A DNA stretch of 11,685 nt from Cephalothrix spiralis (GCA_032353305.1 JAUCNG010368261.1:1-11685); one strand, 5' to 3'. Positions 1 to 9,040 are shown, counted from the stretch's first letter. The notes: generated from the letters alone by a model not told the origin. A program made the numbers and translations.

Positions 1-83
1 AGATTTTCTAAAAACAAATTCTATGACATGACATATTTCTATGATATTTGTGTCAATACATTGTTATAATATTTTTAACGTAC
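1..83 (-). other. Intron of the centriolin-like gene (partial)
   Basis: AT-rich intronic sequence beginning, on the minus strand, with the donor gtacgt of exon 84-153. No further exon is visible before the window edge. Confidence 0.6.
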
Positions 84-153
84 CTTGATGTTTTAATGAT
101 TGATCCAACTCAATTATTTTGTCTTTAGTTAACTCCTTTTGTTCAGCCTCCCT
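84..153 (-). CDS. CNTRL: Centriolin-like exon, 70 bases (last in window)
   Basis: The acceptor is tttttttcacag|AGGGAGGC and the donor is CATCAAG|gtacgt. The exon enters in phase 0, encodes REAEQKELTKDKIIELDQ to KHQ and leaves one G (phase 1), so the gene must continue to the left of the window. Composition is again coiled-coil. This is the least certain exon because its downstream partner is not visible. Confidence 0.75.
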
Positions 154-693
154 CTGTGAAAAAAATACATAAATTCAAAGTTAATCAGATGTTAATCTCC
201 GAAAAATAATTGTTCAAATAAAAAGAGCGAGCATAACATTATAGTAGTGTCACATCGCTTGCTGTGACATTGATAGTAGTACATTTAAACCATTAAAATA
301 AATTTATATGTGCATATAAATTTTTGGGTCATTTTTGGTTTACTTTAAGAATATTTATTTTTGCGTTTACAGGATTATAGTTGGGGGAGGGGTTCCGACA
401 TCTTAGTAATGCTCAAGTGTTTTCATTTCGAAGATTTCTTCAATAATTTCGCCAGAAAATGCCCTGTTCAAATGTATTCAAATATATATTGTTTTAAACA
501 TGATGCTAATCGATTGGGAGCTACGATTTTTCTCCCACCACCAGGTGGCGATTGCAATGACTTTGGATACCATTTTGATTGACATCAGATGTAGCAGGGT
601 AATTTTTCCTATGAGTCCGGAAAACACCATCCAATGTGTCTCGGAACAGGAACAGTACACCCTCTAACTAACTGTACAAAAATGAAAATTTAC
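154..693 (-). other. Intron, 540 bases
   Basis: Intron between exons 694-795 and 84-153. A small stem TGTCACA/TGTGACA (248-254, 263-269) is flanked by direct copies of ATAGTAGT (241-248, 273-280). Open frames at 361-582 (plus) and 478-660 (minus) look non-coding. Nothing else is seen. Confidence 0.65.
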
Positions 694-795
694 CCTAATC
701 TGTGACACTCGCGCTGTTGTTGCCTCTAACTCTTCATTCTTGATACTTAATTCAGCTTTCATGTTATCAAGCTCTAAACTTGCATTACTGATCAT
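694..795 (-). CDS. CNTRL: Centriolin-like exon, 34 codons
   Basis: The acceptor is cttttatttatag|ATGATCAG and the donor is CAGATTAGG|gtaaat. The exon is 102 bases, phase 0 at both ends, and encodes 34 residues (MISNASLELDNMK to RVSQIR) with coiled-coil spacing. The first Met is internal, because it directly follows an in-phase acceptor. The exon is too short to stand out as an open frame and is supported by its splice borders, phase and composition. Confidence 0.78.
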
Positions 796-920
796 CTATA
801 AATAAAAGTTCAAAACATTAAATGATATTCATCACGACTATCTATAGCGTGTAACAAACGTATACGGTTCATTTAAACATTTATAATCGTATATGTGTGC
901 CTTTTTGCGAAAAGGTATAA

Positions 921-1345
921 TTATTTACCACACATCTATTAATCCAATATGAGCTTTTTATCTATTTACAGACTAAAATCTTTGATCAGTACCCCGCAGG
1001 TCGCAGATTCATAACACGTACGGTTTTACCACTGGAAAATAGTACAAGTACGTTTCTCATCCATATTAATATTGATCCTAATTAGCGCGGTTGAATTTCT
1101 TTATCCTGATCTGTCACTAAACGCTCGAGTCGGGTCAACGCGTAATTCACAAATTGACCTCGAGCTTGCCAAATACTAGTGGCTAGGCTGGGAACTTTCC
1201 AAATTAGGTCTCATAGTTTAATATATTAAATGATTTAAAATACATTTTTAATGAGCTTTAAAGACAAGATTTAATCGGTTTTGTCACAGAATATAGGTTT
1301 TTAAAATGTAACATTATAATATGATATTCAATGTGTGGTAAATAA
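921..1345. mobile_element. Candidate small inverted-repeat element
   Basis: TTATTTACCACACAT at 921-935 is repeated exactly, inverted, at 1331-1345. The enclosed DNA has no coding potential and carries near its centre a bulged stem (1123-1128 with 1160-1165, 1133-1138 with 1154-1159). A MITE of about 425 bases is plausible; no target-site duplication is evident. Confidence 0.4.
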
Positions 1346-1447
1346 ATGAACATCTTGGAATCCGTAATTTTTTGGAATCGTTCTGGTACGCGTTTTTGCG
1401 GCTGAAATTTACTCCGCGCGAAAACAATTTCGGTTAAAAAAGTTGGA

Positions 1448-1548
1448 GAGGATTATAGACAATGAAGAGGAGTATTATAGACAATGATGAGGATAATTAT
1501 AGACAATGATGAGGAGTATTATAGACCATGATGAGGAGTTACAGAGCA
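1448..1548. repeat. 22-bp minisatellite, about 4 copies
   Basis: Four successive units begin with GAGGA and end with AGACAATGAT or a close variant: 1448-1466 (19 bases), 1467-1488, 1489-1510 and 1511-1532, followed by a partial unit. The tract lies in the intron, 18 bases past the donor of exon 1566-1808. Confidence 0.75.
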
Positions 1549-1565
1549 GTAAAAAAGCAGCTTAC

Positions 1566-1808
1566 CCTATTTAGCCTAGCCTCTTCTTTTTCCAATTCTT
1601 TTGAGACCTTTTGTAGAGCTTTTTTGGCATCTAAAATATCTTCTGTAACTTTATCTAGCTCTTTTTGAGCATTGTCAGATTCATCTCGACGTAATTTTTC
1701 CTGTCGAGTCCAATCTTCGACGATAAGTCGTCGCTGTTGTATTTCCTGTTCTAGTCGATAAACTTCAGCGGTCATGTTTTCTTTCTCTCTTCCTTTGGCT
1801 TTCATTTC
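1566..1808 (-). CDS. CNTRL: Centriolin-like exon, 81 codons
   Basis: The acceptor is tttgtttttccag|GAAATGAAAG and the donor is CTAAATAGG|gtaagc. The exon is 243 bases, phase 0 at both ends, and encodes 81 coiled-coil residues from EMKAKGREKENM to EEARLNR. It contains a single Trp (EDWTRQE), which lines up with the lone SEW Trp that I recall in the corresponding part of human centriolin; LEKEEARL matches a similar SEESKLE motif there. Confidence 0.86.
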
Positions 1809-2369
1809 CTGGAAAAACAAATATGTTGATGTTTTCACCGACTTCACAAAAATTGCACTGAGCCCCGAAAAACTCCCCGATTTCCCCCTAATTTCCTGAT
1901 CAGTGGGCGCTCTGTTAACATAAAACGGAAATTAATGATATAATTAAATTTCAATTCCACTTATAGGACAGTAGGACTGGTGTCAGATAAACTTCTCGAA
2001 AGAGACACACATGGTCCGCTTGCCCGTATGCTCCACACTCAAATATATTTACACCGAAGGGAGAGACAGTGTCCCACTTCACGTACTTATACTAATCGAA
2101 ACGGTCAACCACCATTGAGTAGTAAAATTAAAGCTCTCTAATCCGATATATAACACTATGCTACTAGTCCATAGCTCTGTTAACATTGCCAGAATTTTAG
2201 GCATAAAAAATTAGCAGGTCATAGCAATTAGCATTCTCCTCGCATCGCTGTTGAATTTTGTTTACCTACAATTTTCAACTATCAGATGGAGAGATATCGA
2301 GATCGGGCATTTGGGACAAGATGACCAATTAGTATAGAACGACCTAAAATTATCCATTATGGTGTTTAC
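1809..2369 (-). other. Intron, 561 bases
   Basis: Intron between exons 2370-2443 and 1566-1808. The part 2051-2099 shares ordered words (GACAGTGTCCCA, ATACTAATCGA) with the neighbouring intron at 2508-2650, suggesting an old dispersed repeat. No gene is seen. Confidence 0.65.
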
Positions 2370-2443
2370 CTGTTCTAGTTGAGCAATATGATCCTCCGCT
2401 GATTTGATACCGTCCCGCATACTTCGAAGTTCGGCTTTTCCCT
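2370..2443 (-). CDS. CNTRL: Centriolin-like exon, 74 bases
   Basis: A short exon with acceptor cttatttttag|AGGGAAAAG and donor CTAGAACAG|gtaaac. The first two bases join the G left over from exon 3370-3527 to make a Glu codon. Twenty-four codons follow (GKAELRSMRDGIKSAEDHIAQLEQ region), ending in phase 0. The acceptor has a tandem AG-AG; only the first AG keeps the frame with the preceding exon, so it was chosen. Confidence 0.82.
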
Positions 2444-3369
2444 CTAAAAATAAGAAGAAAAACATTAATATTCAAGAGAGGGAAAACTAGTTAGTTAAAC
2501 CCCGACAGGGACAGTGTCCCAGTTGTTGTTCAGTAACAGTACTGGAGACCCAGCAAGCCCAGTAACTCTGCGCATTCGCCGGCATCTTTTATAGTCCAGT
2601 ACTCTCTTCATCGGGTCATTATTAGTGATACAGCATTACATACTAATCGACATCCTACTTAACGTATTTAACCTGACCGAGCCACCAAGGAATCAATATA
2701 CGCTAAGGAACTTGTCCAAGGTTCTTCACGATTGAAAGTGGTGTCAATCCCCACATGTATTATTTGTGTACAAACCTAAAGTTTGTCCGAACCTTTTCAT
2801 ATGCTAAATAGCGTGATCATATGGGTTTTTATCACTAACTTAAAAGATCTTGAACGAAAGGTTATCCAAAAAAAACTTCATCATATTGAGTTTTTTCGTG
2901 CGATTCGATCAATTTATATCAGAGGGGTTAATTGAATTATGATAATTTTTATTGTGAAAAACAACAGGGATTGGCTACAAGTTATAAAACTTAGGACGCC
3001 TCTCCCTTAAAACATCTAAAATCTAATCTAACAATGTGTCATAAAGGACTTTTTACAGAAAAACACTAGTCTGCACTCGATTACCGGTATTTCTTGCTCT
3101 GTATGGATATCATGATTCATGAGTTACAGTAGGATTATAAACCCAAGTAAGTTTTAACCATTTGGAACCCTTAATTGTCTATCGATTTTGCCTTCTTGCC
3201 TCCACCTTACAAACGTGGGCGTGTCCTATTCTATAAGTATACAAATCGTGTACTGTTAGAAACTTGTGGCCCGGGTCTTGATCCCAGTATCTTCGAAAAA
3301 CAAAATCAGAGCTCTACCTCTTTATAATCGCGGTACCATAATGGCCAATTTATAAACACAAATACATAC
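2444..3369 (-). other. Intron, 926 bases
   Basis: Intron between exons 3370-3527 and 2370-2443. It holds the palindromic GGGACAGTGTCCC (2508-2520) and a 28-base stretch at 2661-2688 that is 22/28 identical to 4175-4202. The remainder shows nothing recognisable. Confidence 0.65.
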
Positions 3370-3527
3370 CATTAACATGTGACGTGAGGGTTTGGACATC
3401 TTCTAGAAGAACAGATTTTTCACCCTTGATGTTATCAACTTCAGACTGATGTTGGCTTAATTCTGTTTCTAGTTTGTTCAATTTAGTTTTACTGTTATGA
3501 ATACCGTCTTCAATCTGTAGCTGATTT
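3370..3527 (-). CDS. CNTRL: Centriolin-like exon, 158 bases
   Basis: The acceptor is tctatttttcag|AAATCAGC and the donor is GTTAATG|gtatgt. The first base completes the Arg codon left open by exon 4386-4603. Then come 52 full codons (NQLQIEDGIHNSKTK to LTSHVN) and one leftover G. There is no stop in this frame, and the phase matches both neighbours. The product is coiled-coil, rich in E, K and L. No open reading frame longer than the exon marks it, so it was found from splice sites and phase. Confidence 0.82.
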
Positions 3528-4385
3528 CTGAAAAATAGAATTTATATTCCATTGAATATTGATAATCAAAAATAACTTAATTTTCTTCAAGACTGGTTGC
3601 CAGATCGGATCCCTGAAAATGACTTCCGTGCCCCCTAATAATGACTTCCATTCGATTCGTTAAATTAGATACTTACGGTATTCGATTCAACATCATTCCA
3701 CAGGGTGTCCGTCCCTGAGAGAATGTCCCTAGCTCTTTTAGATAACAGAATGTTTTGAGATGGCAATAATAATTTAGCCAATTATAGAGCTCTAGGTTTT
3801 TCAAAAAGTCACGTTGTTACGTTGTTAACCTCAGGAGCCATAATTCACAAAAAGTTTGAAGGCCCCTACAACCCTCAAAAATTGACGCTGCAATACTTTA
3901 ACATCTTCAGCGAAAAAATGTAGAGGATTAAAGGTTTTCAAATAGTTCAATCATAATATCGGAGCTAGAGATTTGAGAAAATCACCGAGTGAATTTGATA
4001 TAATTAATCTTTACGCCTTCGATCTTCGGGCAAAAATGTTTGTCGACGAAGGTGCCATATCCCCTGTCGTATTGTCATCAGTCCAACCAAGGCCTAGACA
4101 AAGCCGCTTCCGTTGTATTCCCGCAATCTAATATATTTTCTATATACCGATGAGAGCTGGTTGCCCGAAGGAGAAACGTATTCCACTTGACTGAGTCACC
4201 CACTAGGCAACGCCAGCTTAAGATCTAGAAAAGGCTTCCCGAACTTCGAGCGGACAGCTAGGTACTTATTTTAGCACCTTCTGACATATAGCCTGATCAT
4301 GAAGTCATGAGACGTTCAGTATTTTAAATAACGCCGCATTCGGCCATCCTACAATGAGAGGACTGTGAAAATTAAAATTGCTTAC
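3528..4385 (-). other. Intron, 858 bases
   Basis: Intron between exons 4386-4603 and 3370-3527. Apart from the repeat fragment around 4165-4202 I see no feature and no coding signal. Confidence 0.65.
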
Positions 4386-4603
4386 CTTTTGAGTTGATTA
4401 ATCTTATTATCAAGATTCTTACAGCTCTCATCTAACATATCTTTTTCTTTATTCAATACACTGATATTAGTTTCAAGTGTTTTCTTTTCAGCTTCTAGCT
4501 GTTCAACAGAACGGCGTTCAGTTTCTAAATTCTGCCTGATTCGGTCAAGCTCTGTCTGTTTCTTCTTACGCTCTTCTTGGATGGACTCTAAATCAGATTT
4601 TTC
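4386..4603 (-). CDS. CNTRL: Centriolin-like exon, 72 codons plus 2 bases
   Basis: The acceptor is cgattctag|GAAAAATC and the donor is CTCAAAAG|gtaagc. The exon is 218 bases, entering in phase 0 and leaving two bases (AG) of an Arg codon completed by the next exon. The coiled-coil sequence runs from EKSDLESIQEERKKK to KINQLK(R). The segment LNKEKDMLDESCKNL resembles LSKEKEDLQEKC of human centriolin, with a conserved Cys, at the position expected if the two proteins are colinear. Confidence 0.85.
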
Positions 4604-5530
4604 CTAGAATCGAAAACAATATTTTATAATTTCTTATCATACCAAGCAAGATACAACTTGAATTTAATTCAAATGACCGTTCTGGTCGTTACATATTCAT
4701 ATACAGAAGACTACGTACGCTCGTAGAGGGGACAACGGTTACGGAGTTTAAAAAGGAAGGGGTCAACCTTACATAGACGCACATCTGGTACACACACATT
4801 TCAAGATACTTTCCCCTTCTGCTGTACATGATACAGTCCTCCCAGCGACACTTTACAAAATAGTTGGACAATCAGTAGAAAATGCCTAATACACGATAAA
4901 AGATCGCATATTTTCCCTTGATAGCTTACGTTTGGTTTTCAGGAACCTAAAATAGCTTTTGGAACAATTTTTTACTCATGCAGTATTATTTCCCCAAAAA
5001 TTACGGAGTCGTGTTCTGGATAAAGGTTCGGGACAATCGGGGCCGGGTCGGATTTGTAATGACAGAGTTACCCCAAACCTGACCACCCTTAATCTGGGAT
5101 CGGAACGGTTGGATCTTATGCACCAGTGTCAATAAAAAGCACCGGGGGTGAGGGACCGTGAAACGCGGACTTAGCGCTGCAGGATACACATGTAGCTTCT
5201 GGATCGCTATGGGTAATTTTATATTTATAAGAAAAAATCTGATGGCAAATGGAACAAATGTGCAAAAACACTGGGGCGCTAAGTATAGCAGCACCCCAAC
5301 GGGAACTTAGCGCTGAAGGAGTTCTGTTGATCGGGGCTATCCACCGATTACTAGCACTAGGATCGCTGTATAGCGTCGCTATGCACTGCTAAATTTCGCA
5401 TTTCCCGCCCCCTCCCCCTCGGTGCATTTCATTGACCCGCCACACCGAAGCCCTAACCCCCTACGCATTTGACTTAATCCGTAAAGACGATATATCATAT
5501 ATCAGCATAATCTTAGCATCATAATCTTAC
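4604..5530 (-). other. Intron, 927 bases
   Basis: Intron between exons 5531-5806 and 4386-4603. Its middle and right part is the fold-back cluster at 5020-5480. The two minus-strand open frames here (4689-4871, 5001-5294) have no protein-like composition, phase or splice context. Confidence 0.65.
5020..5480. repeat. GC-richer fold-back repeat cluster
   Basis: GCGCTAAGT occurs at 5276-5284 and inverted at 5169-5177 and 5305-5313, with a diverged fourth copy near 5387. In addition, 5126-5177 is an inverted, diverged copy of about 5387-5438, sharing GCTAA, CGC-TTTC, CCCTC-CCCC, CGGTGC and ATTGAC in order. The stretch is clearly richer in G+C than the surrounding intron. No convincing gene is present. 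It looks like a decayed transposon or nested palindromes. Confidence 0.55.
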
Positions 5531-5806
5531 CTCTTGTAAAGTTATTTGAGTTTTCTCTAACTGGGCCAGTTTTTGCTTATGCTGCTCGGTAATCTGGTTT
5601 AGTTCTGATTGCTCTAGCTGTAACATTTCGATCACGTGTTTTAATTCAGCCTTTTGTTTACCAATCGTTGACGACAACATATGCAAGGATTGTTCCTCTT
5701 TTTCGATTTCGGAATGAACTTCCTGTTGTTCGTCACGTGACCCTTGTATTGCTTGAGTAAGATGTCGCTTTTGGCTTTCTAAATCGTCAATCAAAGTTCT
5801 CATTTC
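5531..5806 (-). CDS. CNTRL: Centriolin-like exon, 92 codons
   Basis: The acceptor is ttatttag|GAAATGAG and the donor is CAAGAG|gtaagatt. The exon is 276 bases, phase 0 at both ends. The 92 residues are entirely coiled-coil. This is the most diagnostic exon: KAELKHVIEMLQLEQSEL followed by LAQLEKTQ closely resembles the human centriolin stretch KHVLEMVQLENSEL ... ELEKTQ as I recall it. It is separated from the preceding exon by the 4.9-kb intron that carries the ankyrin-kinase gene. Confidence 0.87.
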
Positions 5807-6580
5807 CTAAATAATGGAAAAACATATCAGATGTTTAAAATTAAAAAAACTTTAAACGTGTATACATGTATATAATTATCAAAAATAAGAATTAAATCTC
5901 AAAATATTAAATTCTCAAACGTAAATTCTAATAATCAAAAGTTTGATTAAATTATATGTCCCTATAATGAATAATATCATAAAATTGTGTGCGTCACAAA
6001 TTCGCAAAGTACACGGGCATACAAAATTAGGGAATTTTAGATCGCTCATAACTCGGAAGGTAATTGAGCTTGAACCTTGAAATTACCCCGGTATTTTTTC
6101 TAAAAAACTGTATCACCATATCCTTAATTTTGAGACTTCTGATGGGGCTAAGGTAATGGAATCCAATGGCGCACATAATTTTATGATGGACTACGGCAAC
6201 TAAACGATATACTCAGATTCAAAAGAAAAATTGGAACAGCCAACATGGATATTTCTAAAAAAAATCCAAAATGAAACACTCTAAAGCCGGCTTGTTGATT
6301 ATATATAGATATTTAGTTCACCTCCCTTCCCATTCAAAAAGTACATATTGTTGAACACTTTGAAAAATCAATAACATAATGGCATAGACGACGATCGTTT
6401 TTGTACTATTTTTTCATGCTTGTTGATTTTTACAATCTTGTATACCCATTATTACATATCCACATACATGTACATACAATGCACGTGATCATAATAAATG
6501 TTGTTCGTGGCAATGTGGTTATATGACTTTGGATTACACAAACTGGATTAGTGACAAAGACTATGCCCTTTTAAGTGAAA
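5807..6580. other. Intron left of the nested gene; kinase 5' flank
   Basis: AT-rich DNA between exon 5531-5806 and the kinase start. It must hold the kinase promoter and 5' UTR unless a distant 5' non-coding exon exists. I could not place a convincing TATA box or initiator. The word GCTTGTTGATT recurs near 6290 and 6418. Confidence 0.5.
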
Positions 6581-9040
6581 ATGGCAAATAATATTTGTAG
6601 CCAAAGGATTTGTGCCAAGGCTTGTAAAGAAGGAGACACTGGAAAAATTAAAGAACTCTTTGAGGCGGAATTTGACTTCAATCAAATATTATACGAACAT
6701 GGATGTCCACCTATTTTCATAGCAATCTCATGCGGGAGGGATAATGTTGTAAAAACTTTGTTACAGTTTAATATTGATAAAGAAGTCACTTACAATTTAC
6801 AAACACCCATTCAATGGGCAATAGTGCACAAAGAACAAACAATTGTTAAGATGCTTCTTGATGCAGGGGCCAATCCGAACGCAATATTAGAATTTGCTTT
6901 TACAACTTGGTCAGAAACGGGCTTTGACGAAGCAGTATTTGATGTTATTGTAAAACACCCATCAATAGTAGATGAACAAAAGCAACAGGCATTTCCTACG
7001 ATATTTCAGTGTTGCATTAATATTGGCATGTCCAGACCAGTGGAAATTCTGATCAAACAAGGACTTGACTTAAATAGAGTACCAAGATTTGCGGATTTAA
7101 CATACGAGTACACGTTTCCTTCAATATATGACTATTTAATATACGCTTTTCATCATTACACTCCTAACAAACCAGATTTCATTAGCATTATCCTCAACGC
7201 AGGAGTAAATCCAAACATTGAATTCCATTTGAAAAATTGTGTTCAGGCCGGGCGTTTAACATTGTTAGGTTATACATATAATTCGATGAACAGCAAAATA
7301 ATCAAAATGCCGCCGACGGTATTCGAGATACTTTTGAATCATTCATCAATAAGCAAAGAACATAAAGAACAAGCTCTTTCTATATGCATACATTGCATAG
7401 TAAATAAAGAAATGATGGAAACTAGATACAAACAGATTGCATCTTTAATTAGTCATGGTATTAATGTAAATAAACATAAAGGTAATATTTCTCCCCTTGA
7501 TTATGCAATCATGGTAGATGATGTTAGACTTATTCAACTATTGCTCGATGCCGGTGCATTAAATCTCCAAAAAGCTTTGGTTGTAGCGGGCTTTAATGTG
7601 CGGATCAAAGCCTTTGCAATTCTTATTGAAAAAAGGTATGGAGCTGTTGTAAATGAGACTGTTTGGTCAGCTCTACCACATATCACCTCAAAGGCAAATT
7701 ATAAATTATTGTCATACATAATAGCAAAATACTTTTCATTTCTAACCGGGTGTCCCTCGAAATATTTCAATGTACCAGAGGAAGTCGTGGATAAGGAACT
7801 ACACTCTGCGGTAGATGATCAGGCACCAATATCTTATGGTGATAATATTGATACCTACGTGACGAATTTGAAAGTTTGTGAGGTAATTGTTGAATACATT
7901 TTACAACAATTGTCTTCACTAGAAAATAACATTGGATACTTCAAATGCCTAAATGCCATATATGAAGTCAAATACGAAATAGCAAGATATCGTTTGCATG
8001 CTTTGGGCATACCAGAAATAGATTGCAAGTATGAAGAATTTCTTAATGGAATACCGGTATTTTTAGATGATGGTTTAATGACATACAGAATTGAGTATGA
8101 AGATAAAGATTCACTGGGAAAGGGGTCATTTGGAAGTGTTTACAAAGGAAGTTTAAAAACAATTAATAATGGGGATAAACAAGTAGCTATTAAGACGATT
8201 ATAAAGTCGACATCATTTCTTATGGCGGAAATACTTATAACACTTCAAGTGAATCACAAAAATGTTTGCAAAGTATTTTGTACGCAAAGTCTGGACTCTT
8301 GTAAGTCGTTTGCGTTTGCAATGGAAATCTGCAAAGAGGACTTGGTGAAGTTCTTCTTAACTGATGGCCCTGATTACAGAAGAAATCCAGGAAGAGCGAA
8401 TATGACAAATCGGGACTTGGAAGTGTTTTTGTCAGTTTGCATTCAAATTAATAAAGGTATTGAGTATATTCACTCAGGATCGTGGATTTCAGGTGCTAGA
8501 TATTCAGTTGGAATGGATGACCCATTGATATATAAAGACTGTGTGATTCATAAGGACCTTAAATTGGCAAACATCTTGATTACCGAAGATGGTGTTATCA
8601 AGATAGCTGATTTTGGACTATCAGATTTCATGGATGGAGATAAAGAATTGGCCGAGAAGATTAAAGGAACCCCTCTTTACCTGGCCCCAGAATGCATTCA
8701 TCGTCGGGAGTATTCAAAAGCCAGTGATATGTATGCAGTCGCATTAATGGAGTATGAAATATTCTACGGTATCAGATATGATAAGCAAGAATACTTTGCA
8801 AACCAGGGTGGATATAAAGTGATGCATGATGGATATCGCCCACCGTTTCAGGTTCAGCTGCTAACTGGTGAGTGTTTGACACCACCACCATTTGACCTGC
8901 AGAAGTTAATTGAAGACACGTGGAACGATTACCCTAGTTTAAGGGCATCAGCAACCGAATCTTTGAATCGATTGAATCAGTTATTGCATGAGGCCAAAAC
9001 TGGTTTATTAGTGAAAGATGACATTGAAACGACCACCTAA
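6581..9040 (+). CDS. Ankyrin-repeat protein kinase, intronless, 819 aa
   Basis: This is a putative cytosolic protein kinase with an ankyrin scaffold; no signal peptide or membrane segment is seen. Residues 8-334 hold about seven ankyrin-type repeats. The clearest are 74-104 (TPIQWAIVHKEQ...LLDAGANPN) and 302-334 (SPLDYAI...LLLDAGA); others are degenerate. Residues 335-505 match nothing I know. The kinase domain spans about 505-800: Gly loop LGKGSFGSVYKG (512-523), VAIK Lys538, alpha-C Glu550, gatekeeper Met581, HKD with Asp659, Lys661 and Asn664, DFG 677-679, APE 702-704, Arg788. All catalytic residues are present, so it is predicted active, probably Ser/Thr. The loop has HKD instead of HRD, and about 19 extra residues lie between YIHS (629-632) and VIHKD. 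The ATG at 6581 has A at -3 and G at +4, and a stop (6572-6574) lies two codons upstream. The gene lies antisense in a centriolin intron. Ankyrin-then-kinase order recalls TNNI3K, not RIPK4/ANKK1; orthology is unknown. Confidence 0.9.
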   Translation: MANNICSQRICAKACKEGDTGKIKELFEAEFDFNQILYEHGCPPIFIAISCGRDNVVKTLLQFNIDKEVTYNLQTPIQWAIVHKEQTIVKMLLDAGANPNAILEFAFTTWSETGFDEAVFDVIVKHPSIVDEQKQQAFPTIFQCCINIGMSRPVEILIKQGLDLNRVPRFADLTYEYTFPSIYDYLIYAFHHYTPNKPDFISIILNAGVNPNIEFHLKNCVQAGRLTLLGYTYNSMNSKIIKMPPTVFEILLNHSSISKEHKEQALSICIHCIVNKEMMETRYKQIASLISHGINVNKHKGNISPLDYAIMVDDVRLIQLLLDAGALNLQKALVVAGFNVRIKAFAILIEKRYGAVVNETVWSALPHITSKANYKLLSYIIAKYFSFLTGCPSKYFNVPEEVVDKELHSAVDDQAPISYGDNIDTYVTNLKVCEVIVEYILQQLSSLENNIGYFKCLNAIYEVKYEIARYRLHALGIPEIDCKYEEFLNGIPVFLDDGLMTYRIEYEDKDSLGKGSFGSVYKGSLKTINNGDKQVAIKTIIKSTSFLMAEILITLQVNHKNVCKVFCTQSLDSCKSFAFAMEICKEDLVKFFLTDGPDYRRNPGRANMTNRDLEVFLSVCIQINKGIEYIHSGSWISGARYSVGMDDPLIYKDCVIHKDLKLANILITEDGVIKIADFGLSDFMDGDKELAEKIKGTPLYLAPECIHRREYSKASDMYAVALMEYEIFYGIRYDKQEYFANQGGYKVMHDGYRPPFQVQLLTGECLTPPPFDLQKLIEDTWNDYPSLRASATESLNRLNQLLHEAKTGLLVKDDIETTT

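Larger units (their letters stand above)
796..1565 (-). other. Intron, 770 bases, repeat-bearing
   Basis: Intron between exons 1566-1808 and 694-795. It contains the inverted-repeat candidate at 921-1345 and the 22-bp minisatellite at 1448-1548. No coding signal is seen. Confidence 0.65.

Noticed and set aside
361-582. Plus-strand open frame of 73 codons
   Set aside because: It starts on a non-ATG codon, lacks any domain or coiled-coil signal and lies in a centriolin intron; it looks like a chance frame.
478-660. Minus-strand open frame of 60 codons
   Set aside because: It lies in the intron between exons 694-795 and 84-153, is not coiled-coil in composition and has no fitting splice borders.
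3266-3290. A second box B-like motif (GGGTCTTGATCCC) as another SINE
   Set aside because: No matching box A lies at the right distance and the surrounding sequence is not tRNA-like.
4689-4871. Minus-strand open frame of 60 codons
   Set aside because: Composition is not protein-like and not coiled-coil; the neighbouring exons already join in phase without it.
5001-5294. Minus-strand open frame of 97 codons
   Set aside because: It runs through the GC-richer fold-back repeat; no domain is recognised and no exon is needed between the in-phase flanking exons.
6575-6580. Upstream GTG as start of the kinase protein
   Set aside because: GTG is not a normal start in animals; the ATG at 6581, six bases later, has a good Kozak context and fits the first ankyrin helix.
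8549-8557. HKD instead of HRD as sign of a dead pseudokinase
   Set aside because: The catalytic Asp659, Lys538, Glu550, Asn664 and DFG Asp677 are all present, so the domain is probably active.
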